Shown here: positions 18,490 to 27,305 of the stretch, in pieces
Position numbering within the stretch: position 1 is the first letter of the stretch
Layout: every line of letters begins with the position of its first letter
DNA from: Marivita sp.
GTDB taxonomy: Bacteria > Pseudomonadota > Alphaproteobacteria > Rhodobacterales > Rhodobacteraceae
Length of the DNA: 64,000 nt
Assembly: GCF_020055635.1 (NCBI RefSeq)
Contig: NZ_JAIPUT010000006.1
Coordinates: forward strand, 86,915-150,914
Direction of reading: 5' to 3'
Made by a program: the position numbers and the translations under genes
Notes under the pieces: generated by a model
What the model was told of the DNA's origin: nothing
Seen by the model: only the letters and a program-made list of their open reading frames with translations
The model's database searches: none

Positions 18490-19515
18490 TTACTCCGCTT
18501 CATCCGTTCCGCCCACTCCGCCGATCAGCTTGACGTTGTCTGCGCCAAGCGGAGCCAGATCGTTGATGATTTCCATGAACTCCGCCCCGACCAGTCGCCG
18601 GGCCCGCTTCAGCAATATTGGAAGCGGGCTCGAAGGCTCGTGGCGCGCGTAGTAGTCGATGACCCGGTCAAGCGCGGCCGTCACGTCTGATCGAGTAGAG
18701 ATTTCGCCGGGAACGCCACCGCCGGCCACCGGTTTCGCTGCGGGTGCAGCGCCGACCCCTTCGGCTTCGACCGCGTCCTGCACAACCTCGACATCGACGT
18801 GCTTCGCCAACTCTTTCAGAATCTTGCCAAGCGTCGTTTGCAGATCGTCAAGCGCCGGTCCGAACCCCGGGGTCTTTTCCATGAACACCGCATCGATCGC
18901 GGCCACATCCTCGAGAGCCGAGGTCGCGGCCTCGAAATATGCCTTGAGCGTGTCGTCATCGGTGTCTTTGAAGGCCGCGTCGATCTCGCTTTTCGACATC
19001 GGCGTTTCGTCGGCCACAGGGTCGGCCTCGCCATTCGCGATCTCGATGGCCTTGAGCGTCACGCGCCCCAAAGCGCGGCTGTCGGTCAGGGGCGCGGCGG
19101 TCCTCAATCCCCGGATGATCGTGCCGCGCGCCCCAAGCCCCGTAATGGCGTTGATCCGCATCATCGGATCGTTGTCGTCGTCCTCATCAAGCTGCGGATG
19201 GCATGTGTCCCAGTACTCCTCGAGACAACCGCGGATGTAGCGTGTGATCTCGGCAAACCCCGGGAGACCATTCAGCCGGGCCTCGCAATCGGCCAGGTAG
19301 ACGGCTGCGCGGATGTCGTGGGTCCGCTCGAGCACCGCGCGCGCCTTCTTGGCAAGATCCTTGTAGTCCGGATCCCGGCCCTCGACGATTTCGGCTCCGG
19401 CTTGACGTTCTTCCTCGGGTTGGCCCGCCAGCTCCATCGCGGTGAAGTCGGGATCATATTCGAGGTTTTCGCCACTCGGCGCATCGTCCCCGTGTGATTT
19501 GAGCATATCTGACAA
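18490..19515 (-). CDS. tssA: T6SS assembly protein TssA (ImpA N-terminal domain)
   Basis: This 341-residue protein has the ImpA_N domain near its N-terminus (SGENLEYDPDFTAMELA, RDPDYKDLAKKARAVLERT, DIRAAVYLADCEARLNG, LEEYWDTCHPQLDEDDDNDP) and a shorter C-terminal region ending in a helical segment with PLPILLKRARRLVG. TssA primes tube and sheath polymerisation from the baseplate. The preferred start is a TTG at 19513-19515, with GAAGG 9 nt upstream; an ATG three codons downstream (19504-19506) has no properly spaced ribosome site. It is the first gene of the T6SS operon. Confidence 0.93.
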   Translation of the reverse strand: MSDMLKSHGDDAPSGENLEYDPDFTAMELAGQPEEERQAGAEIVEGRDPDYKDLAKKARAVLERTHDIRAAVYLADCEARLNGLPGFAEITRYIRGCLEEYWDTCHPQLDEDDDNDPMMRINAITGLGARGTIIRGLRTAAPLTDSRALGRVTLKAIEIANGEADPVADETPMSKSEIDAAFKDTDDDTLKAYFEAATSALEDVAAIDAVFMEKTPGFGPALDDLQTTLGKILKELAKHVDVEVVQDAVEAEGVGAAPAAKPVAGGGVPGEISTRSDVTAALDRVIDYYARHEPSSPLPILLKRARRLVGAEFMEIINDLAPLGADNVKLIGGVGGTDEAE

Positions 19516-19579
19516 AAGTGGCAGCCTTCAGAAACCGTAATAAAAAAATGCACGATACACGGAACGCGAAACAAAACTG

Positions 19580-19603
19580 TGCAAAGCGTACCAACTCTTT
19601 GCA
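19580..19603. promoter_or_regulatory. Inverted repeat upstream of tssA, possible operator
   Basis: TGCAAAG and CTTTGCA form a perfect 7-bp inverted repeat around a 10-nt spacer, about 65 bp before the tssA start. The position suits a regulator site for the T6SS operon. The spacing does not fit a sigma-54 -24/-12 promoter, and I could not assign a regulator family. Confidence 0.3.
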
Positions 19604-19733
19604 AAAAATCCAGCCCAAGAATCTTACCTTACGTCAGTTTCTTCAAGCTTGGCTAACGTCGCCACACTGCGGAAAATCGTTCTCAGAACAGCCGCGCGAC
19701 CGCCCGCCTGCTGCGCGTCGTGATCCGCTCGCC

Positions 19734-20915
19734 CTAAATCCGCACCGGCTCGCGACTGATATCGAATCCGCACCTGTGCGACGCCACAAGCAGGGGCGTC
19801 CAGAGGTTGCTCGGCCTCGAATGCTCCGGCTTGACGACGGCGGGACCGGTCCTTTCGGCCTTCCGTCGCAGCCAGTCGGTTTCCTTCTGGCTGGTCTTGG
19901 CCAGGTACACGTTGCCGGCGACATGGCCGCAGTCCAGCGTATCGCACCGCGCTGAAAACCCCAGATACGGTGCGACGAGAATCGTTCCCGGGCGCGCCAT
20001 CTCCACGATGCGCCGCTCCATGTCGATCAGTTGCGACTCGTGCCGGATCGGTCTGTAGAAATAGATGACGTCGTAATCCGCATAGCCTTCGAAACTCAGC
20101 GCGTCCGCCTGAAAAACCTCGGGCCGGTTCCCCACCGCGTGATCCAGAAGCTTCCGGGCGACGTCGACATAGGATTGCTGGAAATCGAGACCATGTGCGT
20201 CGGTGAAGTACCGCAGGGCCGACAGGACCTTCAGCCCACCGCCGCAGCCCACGTCCAGAAAGCGGCTCGGCTCGGTCTTTTCCTGCGCAAGCAGAACCCG
20301 GTAGGCCGCGTGCAAATGCTGATGGAACTGGCTGTTGGCAAGCGAAATATCCGGAAAACACCCCTTCGCTTCGGCGTCGTCGGACTGTTTTTCAGGGTTC
20401 AGGACCGCGTGCAACATGGCGAAGACGGTGTCGCTCACCGCGTTCTGCGACGCGATGATGTCTGAAATTTTCGGATCGTATAACGGCATGCGTTTGCGCA
20501 TGGACACCACCTGCGTCCGCACGAGGTCGCGCATCATAGCCCACTGGTTCAGTTCGACCCGTGTCAGGCTGGAGCGCGCGCCAAGAATGGCCCAGTCGCG
20601 CCGGATGGACACCAGTGCCTCAGGCGATTCCGCGCCAGCCTCGGCCGCCACCCGCGCGTCGTTGATCCGGGTCATCAGGGCGGTGTACTCGCGGATTTGC
20701 AGGTCGATCTGGCTGCAAGCGACGTCGACCTTGAGGTCGTTCATCCTTTCCCGTTTGAGCACTTCCTCGGACAGGGCCTTCACCTGCGAAGCAATCGTTT
20801 CACGCAACGCCTGAAGCTCGGAAAACAGCGTCTCCAAATCCGGAACGGTCTTCAGCATACCCAAACCTTTCAAATGTTGTGAAACCATATCAAGGGGTTG
20901 AAATCCCTGGCTCAC
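19734..20915 (-). CDS. SAM-dependent methyltransferase with N-terminal coiled-coil region, role unknown
   Basis: This 393-residue protein has no signal peptide. The N-terminal half (about 15-150) is heptad-like and charged (LFSELQALRETIASQVKALS and following), predicting a long coiled coil. The C-terminal half is a class I methyltransferase with motif I LDVGCGGGLKVL at about 225-240, an acidic post-II residue (HGLDF) and a hydrophobic motif IV region (DYDVIYFYRPI). Substrate is not apparent. It shares the strand of the T6SS genes and lies 218 nt upstream of tssA, but the gap contains its own candidate operator, so co-transcription is uncertain. It could modify a T6SS component, be an unrelated neighbour, or be a cargo; nothing in the sequence decides this. 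Confidence 0.8.
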   Translation of the reverse strand: MSQGFQPLDMVSQHLKGLGMLKTVPDLETLFSELQALRETIASQVKALSEEVLKRERMNDLKVDVACSQIDLQIREYTALMTRINDARVAAEAGAESPEALVSIRRDWAILGARSSLTRVELNQWAMMRDLVRTQVVSMRKRMPLYDPKISDIIASQNAVSDTVFAMLHAVLNPEKQSDDAEAKGCFPDISLANSQFHQHLHAAYRVLLAQEKTEPSRFLDVGCGGGLKVLSALRYFTDAHGLDFQQSYVDVARKLLDHAVGNRPEVFQADALSFEGYADYDVIYFYRPIRHESQLIDMERRIVEMARPGTILVAPYLGFSARCDTLDCGHVAGNVYLAKTSQKETDWLRRKAERTGPAVVKPEHSRPSNLWTPLLVASHRCGFDISREPVRI

Positions 20916-21223
20916 CTGAATGAACTTTCATCTACAATATTTCGCACGCAAATACCGGTGCGGCCTGATTGTCCACCCTGTCACACAAAACGCGCCCGAC
21001 AAAGCCTTTCCTGCATCCGCCAAGTGGCAGGCTTGACCTGTCATGCGTCTTGGCGTTTGGTGAAGGAAATCCGGGGACGGACAGCACATGACATGAGACA
21101 CGCCGCGGATACGGTTGCTTTTCTTCCCGGCCAAGACGGAAAATTTCTACTTTTTGGTCAGCGCCTTTGCTGACGAAATAATACCAGCCCGGACCATATC
21201 GGGCCGCATTTCGGGAGGTCGAC
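20916..21223. other. Divergent intergenic region (308 nt)
   Basis: This region separates the minus-strand methyltransferase from the plus-strand exbB/exbD operon, so it should contain both promoters. I see no clear -35/-10 pair. One perfect 6-bp hairpin, GTCAGC / GCTGAC with a 6-nt loop, is at 21157-21174, about 50 bp before the first operon gene. It lacks a T-run and could be an operator or leader structure. Confidence 0.4.
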
Positions 21224-21646
21224 ATGAACAAAACCTCAACATGGCTGTCGGGTATCGCCTGTCTGTTTCTTGCAACGTCCGCCAGCGCCCAGTCGGGGCC
21301 GCTCTCGGTGGAACTCAACAAGTTCGAGCCCGGAGATCCAAGCGGGTGCCAGGCCTATTTCCTGTTCCGGAACGACACCGGCAAAAGCTTCGAGGGCTTC
21401 GAGATGAGCCTGGCCATCCTGGATGCCCAGGGTGTCATCGACCGGCTGCTGTCCATCGACGCGGCACCCTTGCCGGTGCAACGCACGACGCTCAAGCTTT
21501 TTGCGATCCCGGATATCGACTGTTCCGACATCTCGGAAATCGTTCTGCATGACATGCCCGCCTGCAAGCCCCAGAACGAGGACGAGGTCGACTGTTTCGA
21601 ATTTCTCGAGCTTGGCAGCAAGACTGACGCGCAGTTGGTGAAGTAG
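21224..21646 (+). CDS. Small periplasmic protein of unknown function, first gene of the exbB/exbD operon
   Basis: This 140-residue protein has a clear Sec signal peptide (MNKTSTWLSGIACLFLATSASAQ, cut after about residue 23). The mature part looks like an all-beta domain with several cysteines (at about 44, 91, 104 and 111) that could form disulfides in the periplasm. I do not recognise the family. A GGGAGG ribosome site precedes the ATG. It ends 1 nt before the start of exbB, so the two are almost certainly co-translated. It may therefore be a periplasmic partner of the ExbB/ExbD complex; that is inference from gene order. Confidence 0.8.
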   Translation: MNKTSTWLSGIACLFLATSASAQSGPLSVELNKFEPGDPSGCQAYFLFRNDTGKSFEGFEMSLAILDAQGVIDRLLSIDAAPLPVQRTTLKLFAIPDIDCSDISEIVLHDMPACKPQNEDEVDCFEFLELGSKTDAQLVK

Positions 21647-21647
21647 G

Positions 21648-22271
21648 ATGTTCGCCGCCTTCGACGATATCGGGACGGGCGCACCGATCATCCTTCTGCT
21701 GCTTGTGCTGTCGGTTCTTTCGCTTGCCCTGATCGTCTACAAGATCGTGCAGCTCTGGTCGGTGACGTCGAAGGTCGAAACCCGGGACGCAGCACTGAGC
21801 AGTTTCGAAACCGGGAACCTGACCGAAGCCAAAGCCAGGGCGGAAAGCGGGCAGACCCCTGCCAACCGGGTCCTGGCCTTTGCGATAAAGGCGTTGGGCG
21901 ACGGACGCTCCGGGGCCGCGTTGATGACCGAACTGACGCGCCGCGGAAACGAGGAATTCGCCCAGATGTCGCGTCACATCCGGCTGCTGGAGTTGATCGC
22001 GATGATCTCTCCGCTGCTTGGTCTGCTGGGAACGGTGCTGGGGATGATCCAGTCGTTCCAGGAACTCGAACTGGCCGAAGGTGCAGCCAATGCGTCGCTG
22101 TTGGCGGGCGGGATCTGGCAGGCCTTGCTGACGACTGCCGCGGGGCTGCTGGTGGCCATTCCGGCCGCGGTCGGGGCGACGCTGCTGGCGGCGCGGGCCG
22201 AACGCGGTGCGCAGCTGATCGAAGGCGCCATCGCGCAACTCATGCTGATTGCGGATCAGCCGTCAAGATAG
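21648..22271 (+). CDS. exbB: MotA/TolQ/ExbB-family proton channel protein
   Basis: This 207-residue inner-membrane protein has three predicted membrane helices (about 13-35, 113-137 and 147-172), the usual ExbB/TolQ topology with a cytoplasmic loop between the first and second. The conserved ISPLLGLLGTVLGMIQSF and GGIWQALLTTAAGLLVAIPA stretches are the family pore helices. With ExbD it uses proton flow to do mechanical work on a periplasm-spanning partner. A tolQ-type tolA/tolB/pal set does not follow; instead two ExbD proteins and a DUF4384-type protein do, so this is not the housekeeping Tol-Pal locus. The gene symbol is by family. Confidence 0.9.
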   Translation: MFAAFDDIGTGAPIILLLLVLSVLSLALIVYKIVQLWSVTSKVETRDAALSSFETGNLTEAKARAESGQTPANRVLAFAIKALGDGRSGAALMTELTRRGNEEFAQMSRHIRLLELIAMISPLLGLLGTVLGMIQSFQELELAEGAANASLLAGGIWQALLTTAAGLLVAIPAAVGATLLAARAERGAQLIEGAIAQLMLIADQPSR

Positions 22272-22281
22272 GGGCGCCCCG

Positions 22282-22722
22282 ATGCATGACCCCTCGATGA
22301 CACTTCTCAAGCGGCCAGGCCCGCCGAAGGCGCTGATTTCCCTGGTGCCGATGATCGACGTGATGCTCATCCTGCTGGTGTTCTTCATGGTCACCTCGAC
22401 CTATCTGAACCTCGACATGATCCCGGCCGTCGCGCAGGCGGATGATCTGGCCGACCCGTCCGAAAGCGCCTCCGACACGCCCGGCGGCACGCTGCTGATC
22501 AGGATCGGGGCGGATGGCGTGCCGACGTCGCAAGGCCGGGGGCACGATCTCCAATCGCTCGAAACCCTGTTTTCCGACCGGCTGCGGACATCGCCGCAGC
22601 TTCGCGTTCTGGTGCTTCCATCGGGGGCTGCCGACATGCAGGCGCTGGTCTCGGTCATGGACACAGCCACGCGGTCCGGGGTCACGAACCTGCGCATCGT
22701 GCGCCTGGAGGCGGCGGAATGA
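22282..22722 (+). CDS. exbD: ExbD/TolR-family biopolymer transport protein (first copy)
   Basis: This 146-residue protein is anchored by one N-terminal helix with the canonical LVPMIDVMLILLVFFMVTS; the Asp in this helix (about residue 24) is the proton-carrying residue of ExbD/TolR. A periplasmic domain of about 95 residues follows. I chose the ATG at 22282, behind a GGGGCG-type ribosome site, because an in-frame upstream start would overlap the exbB stop by more than 20 nt. Its stop overlaps the next gene (ATGA at 22719-22722). Confidence 0.9.
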   Translation: MHDPSMTLLKRPGPPKALISLVPMIDVMLILLVFFMVTSTYLNLDMIPAVAQADDLADPSESASDTPGGTLLIRIGADGVPTSQGRGHDLQSLETLFSDRLRTSPQLRVLVLPSGAADMQALVSVMDTATRSGVTNLRIVRLEAAE

Positions 22723-23135
22723 AACTGTCCCGCCCACCCGCGCGACAACCGCCAGAGACGATCATCGCGCTGATCGACGTGGTGTTCTTCCTGCTGGTCT
22801 TCTTCATGCTGATCGGACGCATGGACGCCACCGCCCCCTTCGAGGTGAGCCCGCCGGTCGCGGCCACCGGCGCCGACATGCCCTCGGGCGGGATCACCCT
22901 GGCCGTCGCGCCGACGGGCGAGCTTGCGCTCGACGGGACGCCGATCGAGCGCGGTGCGCTGGACCAGGTGCTGGCAGACCGGCTGGACCAGGCACCGGAC
23001 ACCCTCGTCCGGCTCAACGCGCATCGCGACACCGAATTGCGCCATGTCCTGCCCCTTGTCAGCCGTATCGAGGCGCTGGGTGCGCGCGACGTCGTGCTTG
23101 TCGTGACCCCCGAACCCGCGCCGCCCGGCCAATGA
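22719..23135 (+). CDS. exbD: ExbD/TolR-family biopolymer transport protein (second copy)
   Basis: This 138-residue protein is a second ExbD with its own membrane helix (IIALIDVVFFLLVFFML, Asp at about residue 20) and a periplasmic domain. It differs strongly from the first copy, so it is an old paralogue rather than a recent duplication. ExbB-ExbD-ExbD sets occur where the two ExbD chains of the dimer are probably different. It is coupled to both neighbours by 4-nt overlaps. Confidence 0.9.
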   Translation: MKLSRPPARQPPETIIALIDVVFFLLVFFMLIGRMDATAPFEVSPPVAATGADMPSGGITLAVAPTGELALDGTPIERGALDQVLADRLDQAPDTLVRLNAHRDTELRHVLPLVSRIEALGARDVVLVVTPEPAPPGQ

Positions 23136-24855
23136 TGCGCTCTGCCCTGATATGGACCGGCGCGCTTGGCGTGTCCGCCGGAGTTCATGTCGCCAGCGCT
23201 TTCGGGCTCTACCTGGCGACCCAGCCGGGGGATGTTCCCGAACAGCCGATGCCCGAAACGGAAATGCAGCTTGCCGCATACCAGGTGCAACGCAGCGAAG
23301 CGCGCGAAACCGCACCCGACTCGGACCAGGCGGCGTCGGGCGATACCGGCGGCGCGGCCCTCACCCAAGGCAGCATCGCAACCTCTCGGGCCTCGGCGCT
23401 GAGGCCGGGTGCAGAGGAAGGCGAAACGGTTTTGCCATCCGCCACCAGCGTCGCTGCGATGCCCCCGACAGGTACCGTCGCCCCGGCCCTGCCCGAAACC
23501 GCCGCGCCGCTGGCCCCGCAGGCCGTGTTGCAGGGCGCGCCCGTGACCGCGATACGGCCGGTCGATGTGGCCCTGCCGCCCGAAAGACCGTTGCGAGCAC
23601 CGGTTCCGGTCGCCACGATCGCACCCGAGCGCATGTCCGAAGCCGCCCCGAAGGCGGTGTCGCTTGCGTCGGAGACGATGGTCCAGATCACGCTGTCGAC
23701 GACGGATGCTGCCGCAGCGGCCATGCCCGCCCCCCCGGTCCAGCCACAGGCAACACGACCCGACGCCCCCGCCCTCGCAAGCCAAGCCGCCTTCCGGCAA
23801 CCGGTCCCAAGCCTGACCGCGCCTGAACAGGCACCGCAGCCGCGTCCCGCAGCGCAGCAAGAACCGCAAGCCAGCCCCGCAGCCCGACAGGAACCGCAGG
23901 CCGGGCTCGCAGCCGAGCAGGACCCGCAGACCAGTTCTGCATCGCGGCAGGACCCGCAATCCAGTCCTGCACCCCAGCAGGCCGTCCGAGCGGAAACTGC
24001 AGCATCAGTCGCACCGCCTGCCGATCGGGCCAAGGCGGCGCTGACCTTCCAGAATTCAGCCGGTGGCGCGATCGACCCGGTCTCCCTGACGGCGTTCCAA
24101 AGCTTCATGGAACCCGGCGACCTGAGCGGGGCCGCGGCCGAGATCCGCGACGGGATCAAGGGCGCCCTGAGCGCCATCCCCTGCTCGCGTCTGCAGGTCC
24201 AGTTCGTTCCGGATGAAAACAGCCTGCTCGTCTCGGGCCATGTGCCCGACCCGGACCTGCGGGATACGGTCGTATCGGCGATGCAGGCACAGATGGGGCG
24301 CGACATCCCGGTGCGCAGCGACCTGCTGATCCTTCCAAGCCCGCAATGCGCGGCCCTTTCGGGCATCGCCAATGTCGGCTTGCCGCAATCCACCGACCAG
24401 ATCACCAACCCGCTGCTCGTGGGCGAGGACACCCACGCGCGCGAATTCCGCTACACCGCGGGCAAACCGCTGGTGATGACCCTGCAAGGTGCGGATTACG
24501 ATGCCTATGTCTATGTCGATTACTTCGATGCCGACGGCAACGTGCTTCACCTTGCCCCGAACGAACATACGCCGCTTGAACGGACCGAGGCCAAGTCGGA
24601 ATTGCAGATCGGGTCGGATCACGTTCTCGAGCCGGGCGAACCCGGCCTTTACATCGAGATCGGTCCCCCCTTCGGCCAGGAAATTGCGGTCGCCTTCGCG
24701 GCATCCCGGCCGCTTTACGATGGGGTGCGCCCATTGGTGAACCCGCCGAACCCTACCTGGACTGGCTCCGGGACCGGGTCGCCGAAGCACGCGCCGCCGA
24801 TCCCGATTTCAAAGGCGAATGGGTCTACTTCTTCATCTCGACCTCGGAAGACTGA
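23132..24855 (+). CDS. TonB-like membrane-anchored DUF4384-type protein, frameshifted near its 3' end
   Basis: The protein starts at ATGATG overlapping the exbD stop. One N-terminal membrane helix (about residues 4-27) is followed by a long Ala/Pro/Gln-rich linker (about 30-300, with five 10-residue repeats) and a folded periplasmic C-terminal region with SRLQVQFVPDENSLLVSGHV and YDAYVYVDYFDADGNVLHLA, which resembles the DUF4384 domain. This is the architecture expected of a force-receiving partner for ExbB/ExbD. The starting frame turns into Pro/Arg/Ser-rich nonsense after about codon 535 and stays open to 25051. From 24739 a different frame encodes a convincing domain end (EPAEPYLDWLRDRVAEARAA through WVYFFISTSED) and stops at 24853-24855. 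One missing base near 24737-24741 explains this: sequencing error or real mutation. Coordinates give the restored gene. Confidence 0.8.
23828..23977 (+). repeat. Five tandem 30-bp repeats in the DUF4384-type gene
   Basis: Five consecutive 30-bp units encode the 10-residue pattern Q-(A/E/D)-P-Q-x-x-x-A-x-x (for example QEPQASPAAR and QDPQTSSASR). They form part of the Pro/Gln-rich linker after the membrane helix. Such in-frame repeats can change number between strains and so alter linker reach. Unit boundaries fall on codons. Confidence 0.75.
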
Positions 24856-25047
24856 CCAGCCCAACCGTCCCGGCGGACGGCATTGCAGCGGAGGATCGTT
24901 TTTCAGGCCAACCTTGCGTGGAATCGAATCCCGCCCTACCGTTTCACGGGTAACAGGCAGGATGCCAAACCTGCGTTTCCTGTTAAGCCGCGGTTCGCCG
25001 CGCGCGCCTTCGCATTTGATCGCAGATATATGGAAAGCACCAAGACC

Positions 25048-25755
25048 ATGATTTCAAAGAAAACCTCAATCCGTCTTGTCGGCCTTCCTGTCCTGATCGG
25101 GATGGTCACCACCCCCGTCTTCGCGATGACACCGGACCCGATGCGGGCCGGTCCTGCGACAGTTTCCGAAGCGATGCAGATCGAACTGGTCTACCCCCGC
25201 TATGCCCAGGTCGGCGGCGACGAGATCGGCGGCTCTAATGCGGCCGAAGGGGACAACGACAACCGTCGCGTCGCGCCCGCAGGCCCCGTCGTGCCCGCGT
25301 CGACCGCGCAAACCACGCAGATCGTCACTCAGCTGGACCAGATCCAGCGTATCTGCGAATTCATGGGGGACGAATACCGCATCGCCTGTTTCGCGACCAC
25401 CTATCGCGATCTGGCCGACGACATCCCGGCCAATGGCGATTATGCCGAAACGCGCGAAGTGCTGCTCGAGGCCGCGCGCGAACTCGACGACCTCGTGCGC
25501 AGCAACATCGACCGGAGCAAGCCGGCCCTGCAGGCCCGGACCACGAATAGCAGCGGACAATCGGTCCAGACACCGCCCATGCGCGCGGTCCAGGCATCGC
25601 AAGCGCCACAGCTGAACCGGCAGGCCAGCAACATCATCGAGGAAGCCGAAACCGTTCTGCTCAGGTCGGCCAGCTCGGACGCCACGCGCGCCATCCATTA
25701 CCAGCGGATCGCGGCGGCGGTCGGCTCGAACAAGGTTCTGCTGCGGTCAGGCTGA
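25048..25755 (+). CDS. Exported protein of unknown function
   Basis: This 235-residue protein has a signal peptide (ISKKTSIRLVGLPVLIGMVTTPVFA, about 2-26). The mature part has a central helical region with a cysteine pair (IQRICEFMGDEYRIACFATTYRDLA, Cys spaced by 11 residues) and a long Gln/Arg/Ser-rich tail. The ATG at 25048 has GGAAAG about 10 nt upstream; an in-frame ATG at 25030 is the alternative. No known domain is recognised. It follows the DUF4384-type gene on the same strand by about 190 nt (counted from the restored stop) and ends 3 nt before the convergent caspase gene. It probably belongs to the same envelope module. Confidence 0.7.
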   Translation: MISKKTSIRLVGLPVLIGMVTTPVFAMTPDPMRAGPATVSEAMQIELVYPRYAQVGGDEIGGSNAAEGDNDNRRVAPAGPVVPASTAQTTQIVTQLDQIQRICEFMGDEYRIACFATTYRDLADDIPANGDYAETREVLLEAARELDDLVRSNIDRSKPALQARTTNSSGQSVQTPPMRAVQASQAPQLNRQASNIIEEAETVLLRSASSDATRAIHYQRIAAAVGSNKVLLRSG

Positions 25756-25758
25756 CCT

Positions 25759-27264
25759 CTATTCCAGGCCGTATGCAGCCCGGATGCCACGCTTGGTGCC
25801 CGGGCCGATATCACCGTCCAGAGCGCCGTTATAGAATTCGTAGGCCTGCAATTGCGCCTGCAACTCGCGCCGGGTTTCCTCGGCAAACATCGTCGGACGT
25901 TCAAGCAGAAGGTTCAGCACGTCCTGGCTGCCGCTGCGCAAGGCGGCATAGAGATAGGTCGCGGCATCCTTCGGCCCCTTGTTCGGGATCAGCCCGTCAT
26001 CGATCAGGGCGGCAAAGTTGAACTGCGCCTCGGGATGGCGCAGGTCAGCCGCCCGCTCGAACAGCTCCAGCGCCTTGTCCGGGTTCGGACGCAGCCCCAA
26101 TCCCCCCTGGTAGTGCAAAAACCCCAGATCGTTGATCGCATCGGCGAAATCCTGGTCGGCGGCCGCCTGGTAAAGCTCCAGCGCGCGGGCTTCATCGACA
26201 TCCACGCCGATCCCCTGCTCGTAAAGCTTTGCCAGTTCCATCTGGGCCTCCGGCGACCCACGCTCGACCGCGCGCTCCAGAAAGCTGACCGCCTGCGACG
26301 GATCAAAGCGCGAATCCTCGGGGTTTAGCCGGATATAGGCCAGCCCCAGCATCGAGCGCGTATCGCCAAGATTGGCCAGCGCCAGCAGTTGGGATTCCTG
26401 GTCGGGCCGAAGCTGCGACCAGGTCTTCGAAGGTTCGGCGGTGGCAAGGTCCGTTCCGGCATCCGGCGCGCCGGACAGGTAGAAGGGTTTCCCGGTCAGC
26501 GAGCCATAGGTGTAAGGCTCCTGGAGGTTCTGGGTCTCCTGCAACACGGCATCCCGCACCTGGCGGAACATCAGGCTGATCTCCAGCCCCGGCTTCGCCA
26601 TTTTCTCCATCAGGGCCCGGGCATAAGGGCTGTTTCCGCGGGTGCCGTCCAGCGCCACCTGACCATCCTTGGCCGCGAAGGCCACAAGCGTGCCGCGATC
26701 CGGGTTGGCCGGCGCCAGACCGCCTGCGCCCCGCGTCGCCTGATCGGTGGCTTCCAGTGCGGATTGCACAACCGCGTTGGTGTCGATGGCCCCGCCCAGC
26801 GGATTGTCGCGGCAGCTGTCAAGGATGACGATCCGCATCACCCGCGCCTTCTCGACCACCTCGAGCATGTCCTTGAGAGACACGGATTGCCGTTGCACGT
26901 CGATATTCGAGGTCGGACGTGCATCGACGGGGATCAGGAAGTTCTCGCCCTGCACCTCGATCCCGTGTCCGGCGAAATAGATCAGCGCCAGGTCGGCCGT
27001 TTCCGAACGGAACGAAAATTCCTTCATGACCGCGCGGAGTTCCGCAAGGCTGAGGTCGATGCCCCGGGTCACATCGAACCCGATTTCCGTCAATGTGTCG
27101 GCAAGGTCTTCGGCATCGTTGCGGGTGTTCGTCAGCGGCGTGATCGTATCGTACTCCGCCATCCCGATCACCAGCGCCACGCGGTCAGGACTGGCCGAGG
27201 CCATCCCCAACTGGGCGCAGATCACGAAGACGGGAAGAATGAACAGGCGGACGACGCAGCGCAT
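25759..27264 (-). CDS. Exported caspase-family (C14) protease with Sel1 repeats and a peptidoglycan-binding-like C-terminus
   Basis: The start chosen is the ATG before a signal peptide (about 1-24), giving 501 residues. The caspase/metacaspase-like p20 domain (about 27-240) has the catalytic pair: His100 in YFAGHG and Cys151 in VILDSCRDNP. Sel1/TPR-like repeats follow (about 300-430, units such as AQMELAKLYEQGIGVDVDEA and DAINDLGFLHYQGG). The end (YNGALDGDIGPGTKRGIRAAYGL) matches a type 1 peptidoglycan-binding repeat. It should be a periplasmic Arg/Lys-type or orthocaspase-like protease or scaffold. It is convergent to the ExbB/ExbD operon and has a candidate promoter at 27306-27335. DUF4384 domains and bacterial caspases are known to co-occur, so the neighbourhood is meaningful. 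Confidence 0.88.
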   Translation of the reverse strand: MRCVVRLFILPVFVICAQLGMASASPDRVALVIGMAEYDTITPLTNTRNDAEDLADTLTEIGFDVTRGIDLSLAELRAVMKEFSFRSETADLALIYFAGHGIEVQGENFLIPVDARPTSNIDVQRQSVSLKDMLEVVEKARVMRIVILDSCRDNPLGGAIDTNAVVQSALEATDQATRGAGGLAPANPDRGTLVAFAAKDGQVALDGTRGNSPYARALMEKMAKPGLEISLMFRQVRDAVLQETQNLQEPYTYGSLTGKPFYLSGAPDAGTDLATAEPSKTWSQLRPDQESQLLALANLGDTRSMLGLAYIRLNPEDSRFDPSQAVSFLERAVERGSPEAQMELAKLYEQGIGVDVDEARALELYQAAADQDFADAINDLGFLHYQGGLGLRPNPDKALELFERAADLRHPEAQFNFAALIDDGLIPNKGPKDAATYLYAALRSGSQDVLNLLLERPTMFAEETRRELQAQLQAYEFYNGALDGDIGPGTKRGIRAAYGLE

Positions 27265-27305
27265 GGTTCGAATCCTTTCGCTGATTTCGCGAGGCTTGAC
27301 CCAGC

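Noticed and set aside
19570..19610. Possible sigma-54 promoter for the T6SS (TTGGTACGCTTTGCA on the minus strand)
   Set aside because: The distance between the GG and GC elements is 8 nt and not the required 10, so it does not fit a -24/-12 promoter.
24856..25051. C-terminal 65 codons of the unshifted frame of the DUF4384-type gene
   Set aside because: Pro/Arg/Ser-rich sequence with no domain character; the alternative frame ends the domain properly at 24855.
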